Positions 17,146 to 29,458 of a stretch of 64,000 bases of DNA are shown here, piece after piece (positions within the stretch are counted from its first letter, which is position 1; each line of letters begins with the position of its first letter). Made by a program: the position numbers and the translations under genes. Source of the DNA: Rhodanobacter sp. LX-99 (lineage in GTDB: Bacteria > Pseudomonadota > Gammaproteobacteria > Xanthomonadales > Rhodanobacteraceae); contig NZ_JAHFVL010000002.1 in NCBI RefSeq assembly GCF_018599185.1, forward strand, positions 248,001 to 312,000. The letters are read 5' to 3'. The notes beneath the pieces are model-generated. The model was not told where the DNA came from, did not search any database, and worked only from the letters and a program-made list of their open reading frames with translations.

Positions 17146-17862
17146 ATGACACATCTGCGTTGCGGGCTGCTCGGCGCAGTGCTGTTGCTGGGCGGCGTGG
17201 CGCATGCGCAGGGCGCCGTGCCGACGACGAAGCCCGACAAGGCGAAGTTGTCGTACGCGATCGGCTACCAGATCGGCAGCCAGTTCGCCGACGGCAAGCC
17301 GGACGTGGAAATCCCGGTGCTGGTGCGGGCGATCCAGGATGCCTACGCCAGGCGCCATCCCAGCGTGTCGATGCAGGACATGCACCAGCAATTGCAGCGG
17401 CTCGACCAGCAGATGCATGCCGACGCGCTGGCCGAGTTCAAGCGGGTCGCCGCCGCCAACGCGCGCAAGAGCGCGCAGTACATGGCGCAGAACCGGCAGC
17501 GGCCCGGCGTGGTGCAGCTGCCGTCGGGGATCCAGTACGCGGTGCTGAGCAAGGGCAGCGGCCAAGTCAGCCCCACGGTGAGCAGCACGGTCACCGTGAA
17601 CTACCGCGGCATGCTGGTGGACGGCACCGAGTTCGACAGCACCTGGGCGCATGGCGCGCCGGTCAGCTTCACCGTCGACAAGGTGATCCGCGGCTGGCAG
17701 GACGTGATCCCGCGCATGCACGTGGGCGACCGCTGGAAGGTGGTGATCCCGCCACAGCTGGCCTACGGCGAGACCGGCGCTCTGCCGCGGATCGGGCCGA
17801 ACGAAGCACTGGTGTTCGAGATCGAGCTGCTCGCGATCAAACCGGATACAGGCAGGCCCTGA
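17146..17862 (+). CDS. Periplasmic FKBP-type peptidyl-prolyl isomerase (FkpA/Mip-like)
   Basis: It speeds cis-trans proline isomerisation during folding in the periplasm. ATG 17146 with GGAG 7 nt upstream gives a signal peptide ending VAHAQG. An N-terminal helical dimerisation domain follows (LSYAIGYQIGSQF and later DMHQQLQRLDQQM). The FKBP domain lies at about residues 125-230, with VTVNYRGMLVDGTEFDST, VIRGWQDVIPRMHVGDRWKVVIPPQLAYGE and LVFEIELL. It has 238 aa, as usual for FkpA/Mip. An alternative GTG at 17134 adds four residues. Confidence 0.9.
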   Translation: MTHLRCGLLGAVLLLGGVAHAQGAVPTTKPDKAKLSYAIGYQIGSQFADGKPDVEIPVLVRAIQDAYARRHPSVSMQDMHQQLQRLDQQMHADALAEFKRVAAANARKSAQYMAQNRQRPGVVQLPSGIQYAVLSKGSGQVSPTVSSTVTVNYRGMLVDGTEFDSTWAHGAPVSFTVDKVIRGWQDVIPRMHVGDRWKVVIPPQLAYGETGALPRIGPNEALVFEIELLAIKPDTGRP

Positions 17863-17902
17863 GAGTCGGTTCAACGTCCCTGCGGTGGTAGCATGGCGAG
17901 GC

Positions 17903-18094
17903 ATGCCGAACGCCCCGATCCCCGCCGAAACCCCGCCATTGACACCCTGCATCGGCACCTGCCGGCTGGATGCACGCGGCTATTGCATCGGTTGCCAGCG
18001 CAGCGGCGAGGAAATCGGCCGCTGGCGCACGATGAGCGATGCCGAACGGCTGCACGTGATGCGCGATATCCTGCCGCTGCGCAGGACCTCATGA
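17903..18094 (+). CDS. DUF1289 small Cys-rich protein
   Basis: This 63-aa protein carries the DUF1289 pattern CIGTCRLDARGYCIGCQRS followed by EEIGRWRTMSDAER. It has four cysteines in CxxxC...CxxC spacing, likely binding a metal or Fe-S cluster. Function is unknown. Its stop overlaps the start codon of the next gene (ATGA), so it is the first gene of a tight three-gene operon with a Nudix hydrolase and a sulfurtransferase. Confidence 0.8.
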   Translation: MPNAPIPAETPPLTPCIGTCRLDARGYCIGCQRSGEEIGRWRTMSDAERLHVMRDILPLRRTS

Positions 18095-18684
18095 TCGACG
18101 AGCTAGTCAAGGCGCTGCGGCCGTTGTCGGCACCGCCGACCGGGCCGGGCTGGAACCACGCGGACATGTCCCGGTTGCTCGGCAGCAGCCGGCGCCTGCC
18201 GGCGGCCGTGCTGGTGGGTTTTCGCGAAGGCGTGCAGCCGCGGCTGGTGCTTACCGTGCGCACCGATAGCCTGCAGGCGCATGCCGGACAGGTGGCCTTC
18301 CCCGGCGGGCGCAGCGACCCGGGCGATGGCGATGCGCTCGCTACCGCGCTGCGCGAAAGCGAGGAGGAGATCGGTCTCGACCGCGCGCTGGTGACGCCGC
18401 TGGGCTATCTCGATCGCTTCGAAACGATCAGCGGCTTCTGCGTCACGCCGGTGGTGGCGAAAATTGCAGCCGAGGCGCAGCTGTATCCGGCGCCGGACGA
18501 GGTGGCCGAAGTGTTCGAAGTGCCGCTGGCGTTCCTGCTGGAGCCGGCCAACCTGCGCCGCTATACGATGGAGTTCCGCGGTCACCAGCGGCCGATGGTG
18601 GAATTCATTCACGGCGGCCATCGCATCTGGGGCGCCACCGCCGCGATGCTGTACAACCTGCTGCAGAGGATGGGACGCACATGA
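18091..18684 (+). CDS. CoA pyrophosphatase-type Nudix hydrolase
   Basis: Its 197 aa contain an exact Nudix box beginning GGRSDPGDGDALATALRESE and ending EEIGL, preceded by HAGQVAFPGG, the UPF0035 signature of CoA-specific Nudix enzymes (NudL/YeaB). It would split CoA or derivatives into phosphopantetheine and 3',5'-ADP. The ATG overlaps the DUF1289 stop and its stop overlaps the next start (ATGA), so the three genes are probably translationally coupled. Confidence 0.88.
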   Translation: MIDELVKALRPLSAPPTGPGWNHADMSRLLGSSRRLPAAVLVGFREGVQPRLVLTVRTDSLQAHAGQVAFPGGRSDPGDGDALATALRESEEEIGLDRALVTPLGYLDRFETISGFCVTPVVAKIAAEAQLYPAPDEVAEVFEVPLAFLLEPANLRRYTMEFRGHQRPMVEFIHGGHRIWGATAAMLYNLLQRMGRT

Positions 18685-19535
18685 CGCTGAAAACCACCCT
18701 GATCGATGTCGCCGCGCTGGCCGCGTTGCCGGCGGACGAGGTGCTGGTCGTCGACTGCCGCGTCGACCTGGCCGACCGCGCGCAGGGCGAGCGCAGTTAC
18801 CTGGCCGGGCATATTCCCGGCGCCGTGTTCGCCGACCTCGAACGCGACCTTTCCGACATGTCGCGCGTGCCCGAGGGGCTGGGCCGGCATCCGCTGCCGT
18901 CGGCGGCGGCGTTCAGTGCCGCGCTCGGTCGCTGGGGCTGGGCGCCGAACCTGCAGGTCGTGTGCTACGACACCGGGCCGGGTGCGCTGGCGGCGGCGCG
19001 GCTGTGGTGGCTGCTGCGGCTGGCCGGCGTGCATGCGGTGGCGGTGCTCGACGGCGGTTTCGCCGCGTGGCAGGCGGCCGGACAGCCGGTGGAAACCGTC
19101 GTGCGCCCGCGCGTGCCCACCCAGGTGACGCTGGCCTACGATGCGCGGCAGGTGATCGTCGAGCACGCGGCCCTGCATGCCGCGCCGTCGCCGCTGCTGA
19201 TCGACGCCCGCGCCGCCGTGCGCTACCGCGGTGAGGTCGAACCGCTGGACCGCGCTGCCGGCCATGTACCGGGGGCGCGCAACCGGCCGTACGCCGACAA
19301 CCTGCTTGCCGACGGACACTTCAAGCCGCCGGCGCAGCTGCGCGAGGAATTCGCCGCGGTGCTGGGCGACGCCACGCCCGACCAGGTCGTGCACATGTGC
19401 GGCTCCGGCGTCACCGCCTGCTACAACCTGCTGGCAATGGAGCACGCCGGCCTGCACGGCTCGCGGCTTTACGCACCGTCATGGAGCGGCTGGGTCAGCG
19501 ACCCGTCGCGGCCGGTGGCGAAAGGGGAAGCGTGA
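18681..19535 (+). CDS. sseA: Sulfurtransferase (3-mercaptopyruvate sulfurtransferase / rhodanese, SseA type)
   Basis: It has two rhodanese domains (about 1-140 and 155-284). The second has the active-site loop CGSGVTAC with Cys240, the loop typical of mercaptopyruvate sulfurtransferases rather than thiosulfate rhodaneses. Other markers are VVDCRVDL, YLAGHIPGAVF, DGGFAAW and GHVPGARNRPY. It has 284 aa, as in SseA. It is the third gene of the overlapping operon. Its stop lies inside a hairpin repeat shared with the convergent gene. Confidence 0.88.
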   Translation: MTLKTTLIDVAALAALPADEVLVVDCRVDLADRAQGERSYLAGHIPGAVFADLERDLSDMSRVPEGLGRHPLPSAAAFSAALGRWGWAPNLQVVCYDTGPGALAAARLWWLLRLAGVHAVAVLDGGFAAWQAAGQPVETVVRPRVPTQVTLAYDARQVIVEHAALHAAPSPLLIDARAAVRYRGEVEPLDRAAGHVPGARNRPYADNLLADGHFKPPAQLREEFAAVLGDATPDQVVHMCGSGVTACYNLLAMEHAGLHGSRLYAPSWSGWVSDPSRPVAKGEA

Positions 19536-19597
19536 GTGGAAAGCGGGAGTGAGAAACGAGTAGCGGCACTCTCTCGTTTCTCACTTCTCTCCACTCA
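19532..19597. repeat. Large imperfect inverted repeat between convergent genes
   Basis: GTGAGTGGA (19532-19540) pairs with TCCACTCAC at the far end, and the inner arm GAGTGAGAAACGAG pairs with CTCGTTTCTCACTTC. The loop is 12 nt, and a T-run (TTATTTTT) follows. Both neighbouring stop codons fall inside or beside it. It probably acts as a bidirectional terminator, and its length suggests it came from a repeat element. Confidence 0.7.
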
Positions 19598-20359
19598 CTT
19601 CTCGCTCTTATTTTTCAGCCGAGCGACCAGTTGCTGCAGCACCGCCTGCGTCTGCGGGTGGAAGAACTCCTCGACGAAACCGTCCAGCGGCAACGCGTCC
19701 AGGTCGGCGTATGCGGCGGCGAGGTCGGCGCGGGCGAGCGTGCGGGTGGCGAGCATCGCGTGTGACGGCAAGGCCAGCAGTTCGCCCAGCCAGTGCAGGG
19801 CGCGCGTGCTGACCTGGTCGACGCCAGTGAGTTCGTCGACGAAGCCGCAGGCCAGTGCTTCGCCGGCCTCGATCATCGCGCCGGCGACCAGCAGCCGCTC
19901 GGCGCGGTAGGTGCCGACCACGCGGCGCAGCGCCAGCTGGATCGACTCGGGCACGATCAGCCCGACCTGCACCTCGTTCAGGCCGATCCGGTACGGGCCT
20001 TCGGCCATCACCCGGTAGTCGCAGAACAGCGCCAGCACCGCGCCGCCGGCCGGGCTGTGGCCGGTGATCGCCGCCACCAGCGGGATCGGCGCGCGCGCCA
20101 GGGCGGCGCACAGCGCGAAGAACTCGCGCCAGTATTCGCGCACGCCGGCGCGGTCGCGGCCGAGCAGGGCCGGCACGTCGACGCCGGCGGAGAACAGCCC
20201 CTGCGCGCCGGACAGCACGATGCCGCGCACGCCGCCTTGCACGGCGTCGTCGACGGCAGCGTGCAACGCGCGCAGCAGCTCCAGGTTCAGTGCGTTGACC
20301 GGCGGGCGGGCGAGCTGGATCTCGCGGATCCCGTTGTCATGGTTGGTGATGTTGAGCAT
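19595..20359 (-). CDS. Delta3,Delta2-enoyl-CoA isomerase-like crotonase
   Basis: The 254-aa protein belongs to the crotonase family, with GLFSAGVDVPAL and TGHSPAGGAVLAL. Only one of the two hydratase glutamates is kept: Glu129 in GLNEVQVGLIVP, while the other position (about 109) is Leu. That pattern fits enoyl-CoA isomerases (ECI/DCI), which shift double bonds in unsaturated fatty acids. The start is ATG 20359, preceded by GGAG. The longer frame to 20422 has no support. The gene lies downstream of a DUF4139 gene on the same strand. Confidence 0.8.
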   Translation of the reverse strand: MLNITNHDNGIREIQLARPPVNALNLELLRALHAAVDDAVQGGVRGIVLSGAQGLFSAGVDVPALLGRDRAGVREYWREFFALCAALARAPIPLVAAITGHSPAGGAVLALFCDYRVMAEGPYRIGLNEVQVGLIVPESIQLALRRVVGTYRAERLLVAGAMIEAGEALACGFVDELTGVDQVSTRALHWLGELLALPSHAMLATRTLARADLAAAYADLDALPLDGFVEEFFHPQTQAVLQQLVARLKNKSEK

Positions 20360-20378
20360 GGGGGAACTCCGGTCGGAA

Positions 20379-21851
20379 TTATTGTGGCTGTTCGTCGGCG
20401 GTCCAGCTGTAGCGCACCGCATAATCCAGCACGGCCTTGCCGTTGGCCGGCACGTCGACGCGGAACTCCAGCGTGTCCGGCGTCTGTTCGCTCGGCTTGC
20501 TGCTGGACGAAACCAGCGTCCATTGGCGCCAGCGGCTGGGATGCTCGCGCACGGTCACCGTGCGGGCGCTGCCGCCGGCATTGCTGAGGCTGATGCGGAA
20601 CGCCTCGTCCAGCGTGCGGCCGGCCTTGTCGGTGCTGAAGGCGGTGCGCTCGCGCGTGGCGCGCAGGTCGAACGCGGTGCCCAAGGTGATGGTGGCGTCG
20701 CTGCCTTTCGGGGTGTCGTCGATGCGGCCCTCGCCGATGAATTGCGGCGTGCCGTTCTTGTCGGCGGTGAGCACGCGCAGATAGCCGGCCGGCAGGCTGT
20801 CGAACGCCTTCAGCTTCAGCGTGCTGACGATGGCGCTGCCGCCGCCCAGGTTGAAGTCGCGGCTGAGGATCGGCTGCTGCGGCTGGAAGCTGTTGCCGTT
20901 CTCGTACAGCGCGGTGCGCACGCAATCCAGCGTGCGCGTGGCATACAGCGGCACCTGGCTGACGCTGCCGTCGGGCAGCTCGACCGCGGCGGGCAAGGCG
21001 TAGCTGCGGTAGTCGCCCACGCTGTCCTGCTGCGGCATGTCGGCGCTCTCGGCCTTGGCGCTGTAGCCGCGTGCCATCGCCATCATTGGCCGCGGTGCCG
21101 AGGCCTTGGCCATGTTCGGTTCGCCGGCGATCAGGGTGACCTGCGCATCGTGCCAGTCGCGACCGCTGCGGTTGGCGATGCTGGCGCGCGATTCGAACTG
21201 CATGCGGCAGGCTGCGCCGGGCTGCAGTGTCGCCACGTAGGCGGCGCGCCAGCCGAGGCCGGAGGTGGGATAGCTGAGCACGGCGCGGGCCTGGCCGGCG
21301 CGCGCGGCGTCCACGCGCAGGCTGAGGCTGGAGCCGGTGGCGAAGTCGGTGCCGCTGCTGCGCACGGCCGCGTAGTGGGTGACCAGGCTGGTGCGGCCGT
21401 TGCCGTCGCGCACCAGCAGGCCATCGCCCGCGCGCAGCAGGGTGCCGCTGGCCAGCGGCTCGCCGCTGTTGCCGAGGACGTCCACGCTGCGGCCGACCAG
21501 GCCGGTCAGCGCCGCATTCGCGCCTTGCGCCAGCAGCAGTCGCTGCGAGATCACCTGCGCGTTGCCGTCGGGAAAGCCCAGCGCCAGTGCCTCGGGATCG
21601 AGGAAGATCGGCAGGTCGCCGATCACCACATCGTGGGTGCCGGCGGCGAGGGTCAGCGAGCGCTGCTCGCGCACCACCGCGTAGCCGTCATCGACGTCGC
21701 CGCCACCATGGCTGGCGTACAGGGCGGCACTGTCGCTGCGATACAGGGTGAGCGCGGTGGCGTCGGCGGCATATGCCGGGCATGCGCCGGCCAGGGCAGC
21801 GAGGCAGGCGAAGGCTAGGGCGGAGCGATGTGCTGTCGTCATGAGGCGCAT
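20379..21851 (-). CDS. DUF4139 domain secreted protein
   Basis: This 490-aa protein has a signal peptide (ending PAYAAD) and is otherwise beta-rich. It shows the DUF4139 pattern: an N-terminal segment about dysregulated mucoid-like repeats (LTLAAGTHDVVIGDLP, ALALGFPDG) and a C-terminal region with LGWRAAYVATL, FESRASIANRSGRDWHDAQVTLIAGEPN and VTVREHPSRWRQWTLVSSSSK. The function of the family is unknown. ATG 21851 and an internal ATG (MTTAHRS) are both possible starts. Confidence 0.82.
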   Translation of the reverse strand: MRLMTTAHRSALAFACLAALAGACPAYAADATALTLYRSDSAALYASHGGGDVDDGYAVVREQRSLTLAAGTHDVVIGDLPIFLDPEALALGFPDGNAQVISQRLLLAQGANAALTGLVGRSVDVLGNSGEPLASGTLLRAGDGLLVRDGNGRTSLVTHYAAVRSSGTDFATGSSLSLRVDAARAGQARAVLSYPTSGLGWRAAYVATLQPGAACRMQFESRASIANRSGRDWHDAQVTLIAGEPNMAKASAPRPMMAMARGYSAKAESADMPQQDSVGDYRSYALPAAVELPDGSVSQVPLYATRTLDCVRTALYENGNSFQPQQPILSRDFNLGGGSAIVSTLKLKAFDSLPAGYLRVLTADKNGTPQFIGEGRIDDTPKGSDATITLGTAFDLRATRERTAFSTDKAGRTLDEAFRISLSNAGGSARTVTVREHPSRWRQWTLVSSSSKPSEQTPDTLEFRVDVPANGKAVLDYAVRYSWTADEQPQ

Positions 21852-22035
21852 TCCATCGTGGGGACCGGATCGCCATCATAGCGACGGCACGTGCATGCCG
21901 CGCGTCGACTGCGTCGCTGCGTACCGAAGAGTGCCGGCATCCACGCCGTTCCCGTGCCGTGGGTCAGGGTTGTCCAAGCGCCGATGGCACGGCCTCACTA
22001 TCGTGGCATGCGGATTCCTTGTGGACGCCCCGACC

Positions 22036-22536
22036 ATGGCTGCATCCCCGACGATCGAAATCGCACCCGTCCGCCTGCCGGGCGACATCGGGATCGTGCG
22101 CGAACTGTTCGCGGAATATGTGGACAGCCTCGGCATCGATCTTTCCTTCCAGGACGTGGCCGCGGAGCTGGCGCAGCTGCCCGGCAAATACGCGCCGCCG
22201 CGGGGTGTGATCCTGATCGCGCGCGACGGCGCGGGAGCGCCCCTGGGATGTGTGGCGCTGCGGCCCTGGCCGCAGCCGGGCGTGTGCGAGATCAAGCGCC
22301 TCTATGTGCGGCCCGCGGCGCGTGGGCAGGCGCTGGGACGGCGGCTGGCCGAGGCGGTGATCGCCTGGGCGGCGCGGGCCGGCTACGTGCGCGTCCTGCT
22401 GGATACGCTGGCTTCGATGCAGGCGGCCCGGCAACTCTATGTCGCGCTGGGTTTTCGTCCGGTGGCGGCGTATTACGACAACCCGGTGCCGGGCACGTTG
22501 TACATGGCGCTGGAACTCGAGCCGGGAACGGCCTGA
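22036..22536 (+). CDS. GNAT family N-acetyltransferase
   Basis: Its 166 aa match the GNAT fold. IEIAPVRLPGDIGIVRELF begins the domain. CEIKRLYVRPAARGQALGRRL is motif A, which binds acetyl-CoA pyrophosphate. VLLDTLASMQAARQLYVALGF is motif B. The substrate is unknown. The start is ATG 22036. The region between it and the divergent DUF4139 gene (21852-22035) holds the promoters and nothing else recognisable. It is convergent with the AraC gene, with 1 nt between stops. Confidence 0.85.
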   Translation: MAASPTIEIAPVRLPGDIGIVRELFAEYVDSLGIDLSFQDVAAELAQLPGKYAPPRGVILIARDGAGAPLGCVALRPWPQPGVCEIKRLYVRPAARGQALGRRLAEAVIAWAARAGYVRVLLDTLASMQAARQLYVALGFRPVAAYYDNPVPGTLYMALELEPGTA

Positions 22537-22537
22537 G

Positions 22538-23173
22538 CTACGCCGTCGCCCAGCCCGCGCGGAAAGCGGCGGGAGTCATGCCGAACGTCTTCACGAATTC
22601 GCGGTTGAGATGGGCCTGGTCGTAGAAGCCCGCGTCGAGCGCCGCCTCGATGATCGATGCGCGATCGCGCAACAGCGCCTTGGCCTTGTGCAGGGCCAGC
22701 AGGACGTGGAAGTTGTGCAGGCTGGTGCCGGTCTCGCGGCGGAACGCACGCGCCAGGTGGCCGGCGGAAACCGCGCAGGCTCGCGCGATCGCTTCCACGT
22801 CGGTGTGCAGCGAAGGGCGCACGGTCAGCAAGGTTCTGGCCTGCGCGCCGAGCGTATCGTGAGGGCCGTCGGTCGAGGCCTTCTTCGTGGCAGATGGCAC
22901 GAAGCGCGAGCTGAAAGCCCAGCCGCTGCCATCCACCGGTTCGAAGCGGTGGATCACGCCCGCCGGCACCACGACGGTGTCGCCGGCAGCGACTTCGAGG
23001 CAGGTCGAGGGAAGGCGCAGCCGTGCACGGCCTGCCAGCACCTGCACGATCTCGTCGCCGGCGTGGAAGTGCAGCCGGAAGCGCCAGGCATGGCGCGCAC
23101 CCGCGATCGTCTCGACCCGGCCGGATTCGCCCGGGCTGACCGTGAATGAAGTACGGGCGGCTGCGGCGGGCAT
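22538..23173 (-). CDS. AraC family regulator with cupin-type sensor domain
   Basis: Residues about 1-90 form a cupin-like ligand-binding domain (FHAGDEIVQVLAGRARLRLP and VVVPAGVIHRFEP). Residues about 115-208 carry the two AraC helix-turn-helix motifs (DVEAIARACAVSAGHLARAF and IIEAALDAGFYDQAHLNREF then KTFGMTPAAFR). It has 211 aa. It is the last of three co-oriented genes after uvrA and a thioesterase, 7 nt from the latter. Its target is unknown. Confidence 0.87.
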   Translation of the reverse strand: MPAAAARTSFTVSPGESGRVETIAGARHAWRFRLHFHAGDEIVQVLAGRARLRLPSTCLEVAAGDTVVVPAGVIHRFEPVDGSGWAFSSRFVPSATKKASTDGPHDTLGAQARTLLTVRPSLHTDVEAIARACAVSAGHLARAFRRETGTSLHNFHVLLALHKAKALLRDRASIIEAALDAGFYDQAHLNREFVKTFGMTPAAFRAGWATA

Positions 23174-23180
23174 GGGCCGG

Positions 23181-23638
23181 CTATGCGGTGGCGGTGCGGA
23201 TGGCCTCGGGCAACGGCACCGGCTTGCCGCTGGCCGGGTCCATCCACACCATCACCACGTGGCCGTCGCAGTACAGCTGGTCGGGGTGTCCGGCGTCGAT
23301 CACCCGGTGCGCGAGAGTCATCGAGCTGTTGCCCACGCGTTCGCAGAACAGCTGCACCTGCAACTGTGCGGGCCAGGCGATGGGGCGACGGTAGTTGACC
23401 TGGCTGGCGGCCATCACCGGCATCGCGTGATCGTCGAACCACGGCCCGGGCACGTGGCTCAGCCACTGCAGCCGCGCTTCTTCGAGGTAGGTGAGGTAGT
23501 TGGAGTTGTTGACGTGGTTGAACGCGTCGAGGTCGCGCCAGCGCACGCCGATCGAGGCGACGAACAGCGGCTTGCCGGTTTCGGTTTCCGGCGCGGCAGT
23601 GCTCGCGGCGTCGACGGCCGTGGTGGATTTGCGTGGAC

Positions 23639-23642
<4 letters not shown>
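23181..23642 (-). CDS. 4HBT-type acyl-CoA thioesterase
   Basis: It is a hotdog-fold thioesterase with the family signature [25 protein letters not shown], whose Asp is the catalytic acid, followed by [15 protein letters not shown]. It has 153 aa with a roughly 25-residue low-complexity N-terminus. Its start overlaps the uvrA stop (ATGA), so it is co-translated with uvrA although the functions are unrelated. The acyl substrate is not known. Confidence 0.85.
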
Positions 23643-26575
<2,933 letters not shown>

Positions 26576-26692
26576 GGACGCCGGATATGGGGGGGATCGT
26601 TTACTATACCAAGGAGTTTCGATAGTTCATTGTGCTGGTCGGCGGAATGCCTGGTGGATGCCGGCTTCATTGCATGCTCGCCATGACCTGAT

Positions 26693-26932
26693 GTGCGTTT
26701 GAGCCAAGCCGGCCTGCTGAAGTTCTACAAATCGCCGCTGGGCCGGAAGGTGATCACGCAGATGCCGGTGACCATGGCCGAGGGCATGAAGATCGGCCAG
26801 GAGTGGGGCCGCGAGCGGGGCCAGGCGATGATCCGGAAGTTGCAGCAGAACGGTACCCTGGACGCCAGCGGGCGCTGCTCCGCCAGCCCGGCGGCCACCA
26901 CGCCGAAGCCGGTGTCGAAGCCGGACCATTGA
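26693..26932 (+). pseudogene. DUF2059 protein fragment (C-terminal part only)
   Basis: The 79 codons from GTG 26693 encode SQAGLLKFYKSPLGRKVITQ, then MPVTMAEGMKIGQEWGRERG. That is the C-terminal half of DUF2059 proteins, which are normally about 150-180 aa with a signal peptide. An in-frame stop sits 7 nt upstream, and no N-terminal half is found in the 117 bp back to uvrA. The sequence is therefore probably a gene remnant. A short expressed protein is possible but less likely. Confidence 0.6.
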
Positions 26933-26992
26933 GCCGCGCAAGCACCGGCCCACGGCCATCCGGCGGGGGTTCGGGGCGGTTGTGGTCAGTAT

Positions 26993-27022
26993 TTGACCAG
27001 TGCGCGGGCGGGTCGTTATAAT
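26993..27022 (+). promoter_or_regulatory. Strong sigma-70 promoter of rplU-rpmA
   Basis: TTGACC (26993-26998), an 18-bp spacer and a perfect TATAAT (27017-27022) lie 68 nt before the rplU ATG. This fits a highly expressed ribosomal protein operon and leaves a leader of roughly 60 nt. Confidence 0.85.
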
Positions 27023-27089
27023 CCGCAGTTCGCCAGACCCGACAAGGTCATGGCGATACCCAAGAGAATAACGACAGAAGGGCATTCCC

Positions 27090-27404
27090 ATGAGTTACGC
27101 AGTCATCAAGACCGGTGGCAAGCAGTACCGTGTGCAGCAGGGCGACGTGCTGCGCGTGGAGCTGTTGACCGCCGAAGAAGGCGCCACCGTGAGCTTCGAC
27201 CAGGTGTTGCTGGTCGGTTCCGGCGAGTCGGTCACCGTTGGTGCGCCGATCGTCGAAGGCGCCACCGTCAGCGCCACCGTGCGCAAGCACGGCCGTGCCG
27301 ACAAGATCCGCATCATCAAGTTCCGCCGCCGCAAGCACTACAAGCGTCAGCAGGGCCATCGGCAGCATTTCACCGAAATCGAGATCACGGGCATCAACGC
27401 CTGA
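27090..27404 (+). CDS. rplU: 50S ribosomal protein L21
   Basis: The 104-aa protein begins [19 protein letters not shown] and contains the L21 signature [20 protein letters not shown] near the C-terminus, which contacts 23S rRNA. It is followed after 19 nt by rpmA, as in nearly all bacteria. Confidence 0.97.
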   Translation: MSYAVIKTGGKQYRVQQGDVLRVELLTAEEGATVSFDQVLLVGSGESVTVGAPIVEGATVSATVRKHGRADKIRIIKFRRRKHYKRQQGHRQHFTEIEITGINA

Positions 27405-27423
27405 GCAACTGGAGCATTGAGTC

Positions 27424-27681
27424 ATGGCACATAAAAAAGGCGTAGGTTCCAGCCGCAACGGTCGCGATTCGAACCCGAAATACCTCGGCGTCAAGGTCTA
27501 CGGCGGCCAGGCCATCGAAGCCGGCAACATCATCGTGCGTCAGCGCGGTACCCAGTTCCACCCCGGCACGGGTGTGGGCCTGGGTCGCGACCACACGCTG
27601 TTCGCGCTGGTCGACGGTACCGTCAAGTTCGCCGTCCGCGGCGACAAGAACCGCCGTTTCGTCGACGTCGTCCAGGCGTAA
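27424..27681 (+). CDS. rpmA: 50S ribosomal protein L27
   Basis: The 85-aa product starts [20 protein letters not shown], the N-terminal tail that reaches the peptidyl transferase centre. It contains [20 protein letters not shown] then [12 protein letters not shown]. There is no cleavable N-terminal extension of the Firmicutes type. The rplU-rpmA-obgE order is conserved, but a terminator and a repeat separate obgE here. Confidence 0.97.
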   Translation: MAHKKGVGSSRNGRDSNPKYLGVKVYGGQAIEAGNIIVRQRGTQFHPGTGVGLGRDHTLFALVDGTVKFAVRGDKNRRFVDVVQA

Positions 27682-27705
27682 GCCTTCCGCGGCGCGATAG
27701 CGAAG

Positions 27706-27735
27706 GCCCCGCTTCGGCGGGGCTTTTCGTTTTTT
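27706..27735 (+). terminator. Rho-independent terminator after rpmA
   Basis: GCCCCGC (27706-27712), TTCG loop and GCGGGGC (27717-27723) form a 7-bp GC stem followed by TTTTCGTTTTTT. Confidence 0.9.
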
Positions 27736-27738
27736 GAC

Positions 27739-28936
<1,198 letters not shown>

Positions 28937-29075
28937 TCGCCCGCGGATTCGACGCTGCGGGCTGCGGACACATGCCGCCGTCGATCCGTCCAGTCCATAG
29001 CTGGGGCCCGACTTGGGACCACGCAGTCCAACAGGTGTCCGGCGAGGGAGGCTGCGCGCGGATTCGCTTGCGGTC

Positions 29076-29094
29076 GATAACGAGAATGATTATC
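29076..29094. promoter_or_regulatory. Fur box upstream of the cupredoxin-FTR1 cluster
   Basis: The 19-mer GATAACGAGAATGATTATC agrees at 16 of 19 positions with the canonical Fur box GATAATGATAATCATTATC. It is 33 nt before the cupredoxin start, where a bound repressor would block transcription in iron-replete cells. Confidence 0.85.
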
Positions 29095-29127
29095 ATCAAC
29101 GCCACTTTGCTTTAGTGGAGCATGTTG

Positions 29128-29454
29128 ATGCGCAGATTTTTCATCGCTGCCAGCCTGATGCTTGCCGGTTTCTCCGTGCATGCAAGCGAGATACCGGAAT
29201 ACAAACTGGTGATCAGCAACCACCGCTACCAGCCGGCCGAGCTGAAGGTGCCCGCCGGTGTCAAGTTCAAGCTGGTGGTGGAGAACCGCGACGCTTCTCC
29301 TGAAGAGTTCGAGAGCACCGAGTTCAATCGCGAGAAGATCGTGATGCCGAACAGTTCGGCCCATATCTACGTGGGCCCGCTTGCCGCCGGGCGCTACAAG
29401 TTCTTCGGCGACTTCCATCAGGACACGGCGCAAGGCGCGCTGCTGGTGGAGTAG
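29128..29454 (+). CDS. Periplasmic cupredoxin-like protein of the iron permease cluster
   Basis: It has 108 aa with a signal peptide (MRRFFIAASLMLAGFSVHAS). The cupredoxin_1 fold follows (YKLVISNHRYQPAELKVPAG, FKLVVENRD, SAHIYVGPLAAGRYKFFGDF). There is no Cys and the typical type-1 copper Cys-His-Met set is missing, so it is unlikely to be a blue copper protein. Similar proteins accompany FTR1/EfeU permeases and are thought to help in iron or copper handling. ATG 29128 is chosen over 29122 because GGAG sits 7 nt before it. The FTR1 gene follows after 4 nt. Confidence 0.85.
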   Translation: MRRFFIAASLMLAGFSVHASEIPEYKLVISNHRYQPAELKVPAGVKFKLVVENRDASPEEFESTEFNREKIVMPNSSAHIYVGPLAAGRYKFFGDFHQDTAQGALLVE

Positions 29455-29458
29455 CCGC

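Noticed and set aside
20064..21818. Plus-strand frame opposite the DUF4139 gene
   Set aside because: DUF4139 blocks and a signal peptide are clear on the minus strand. The plus frame has shadow composition.
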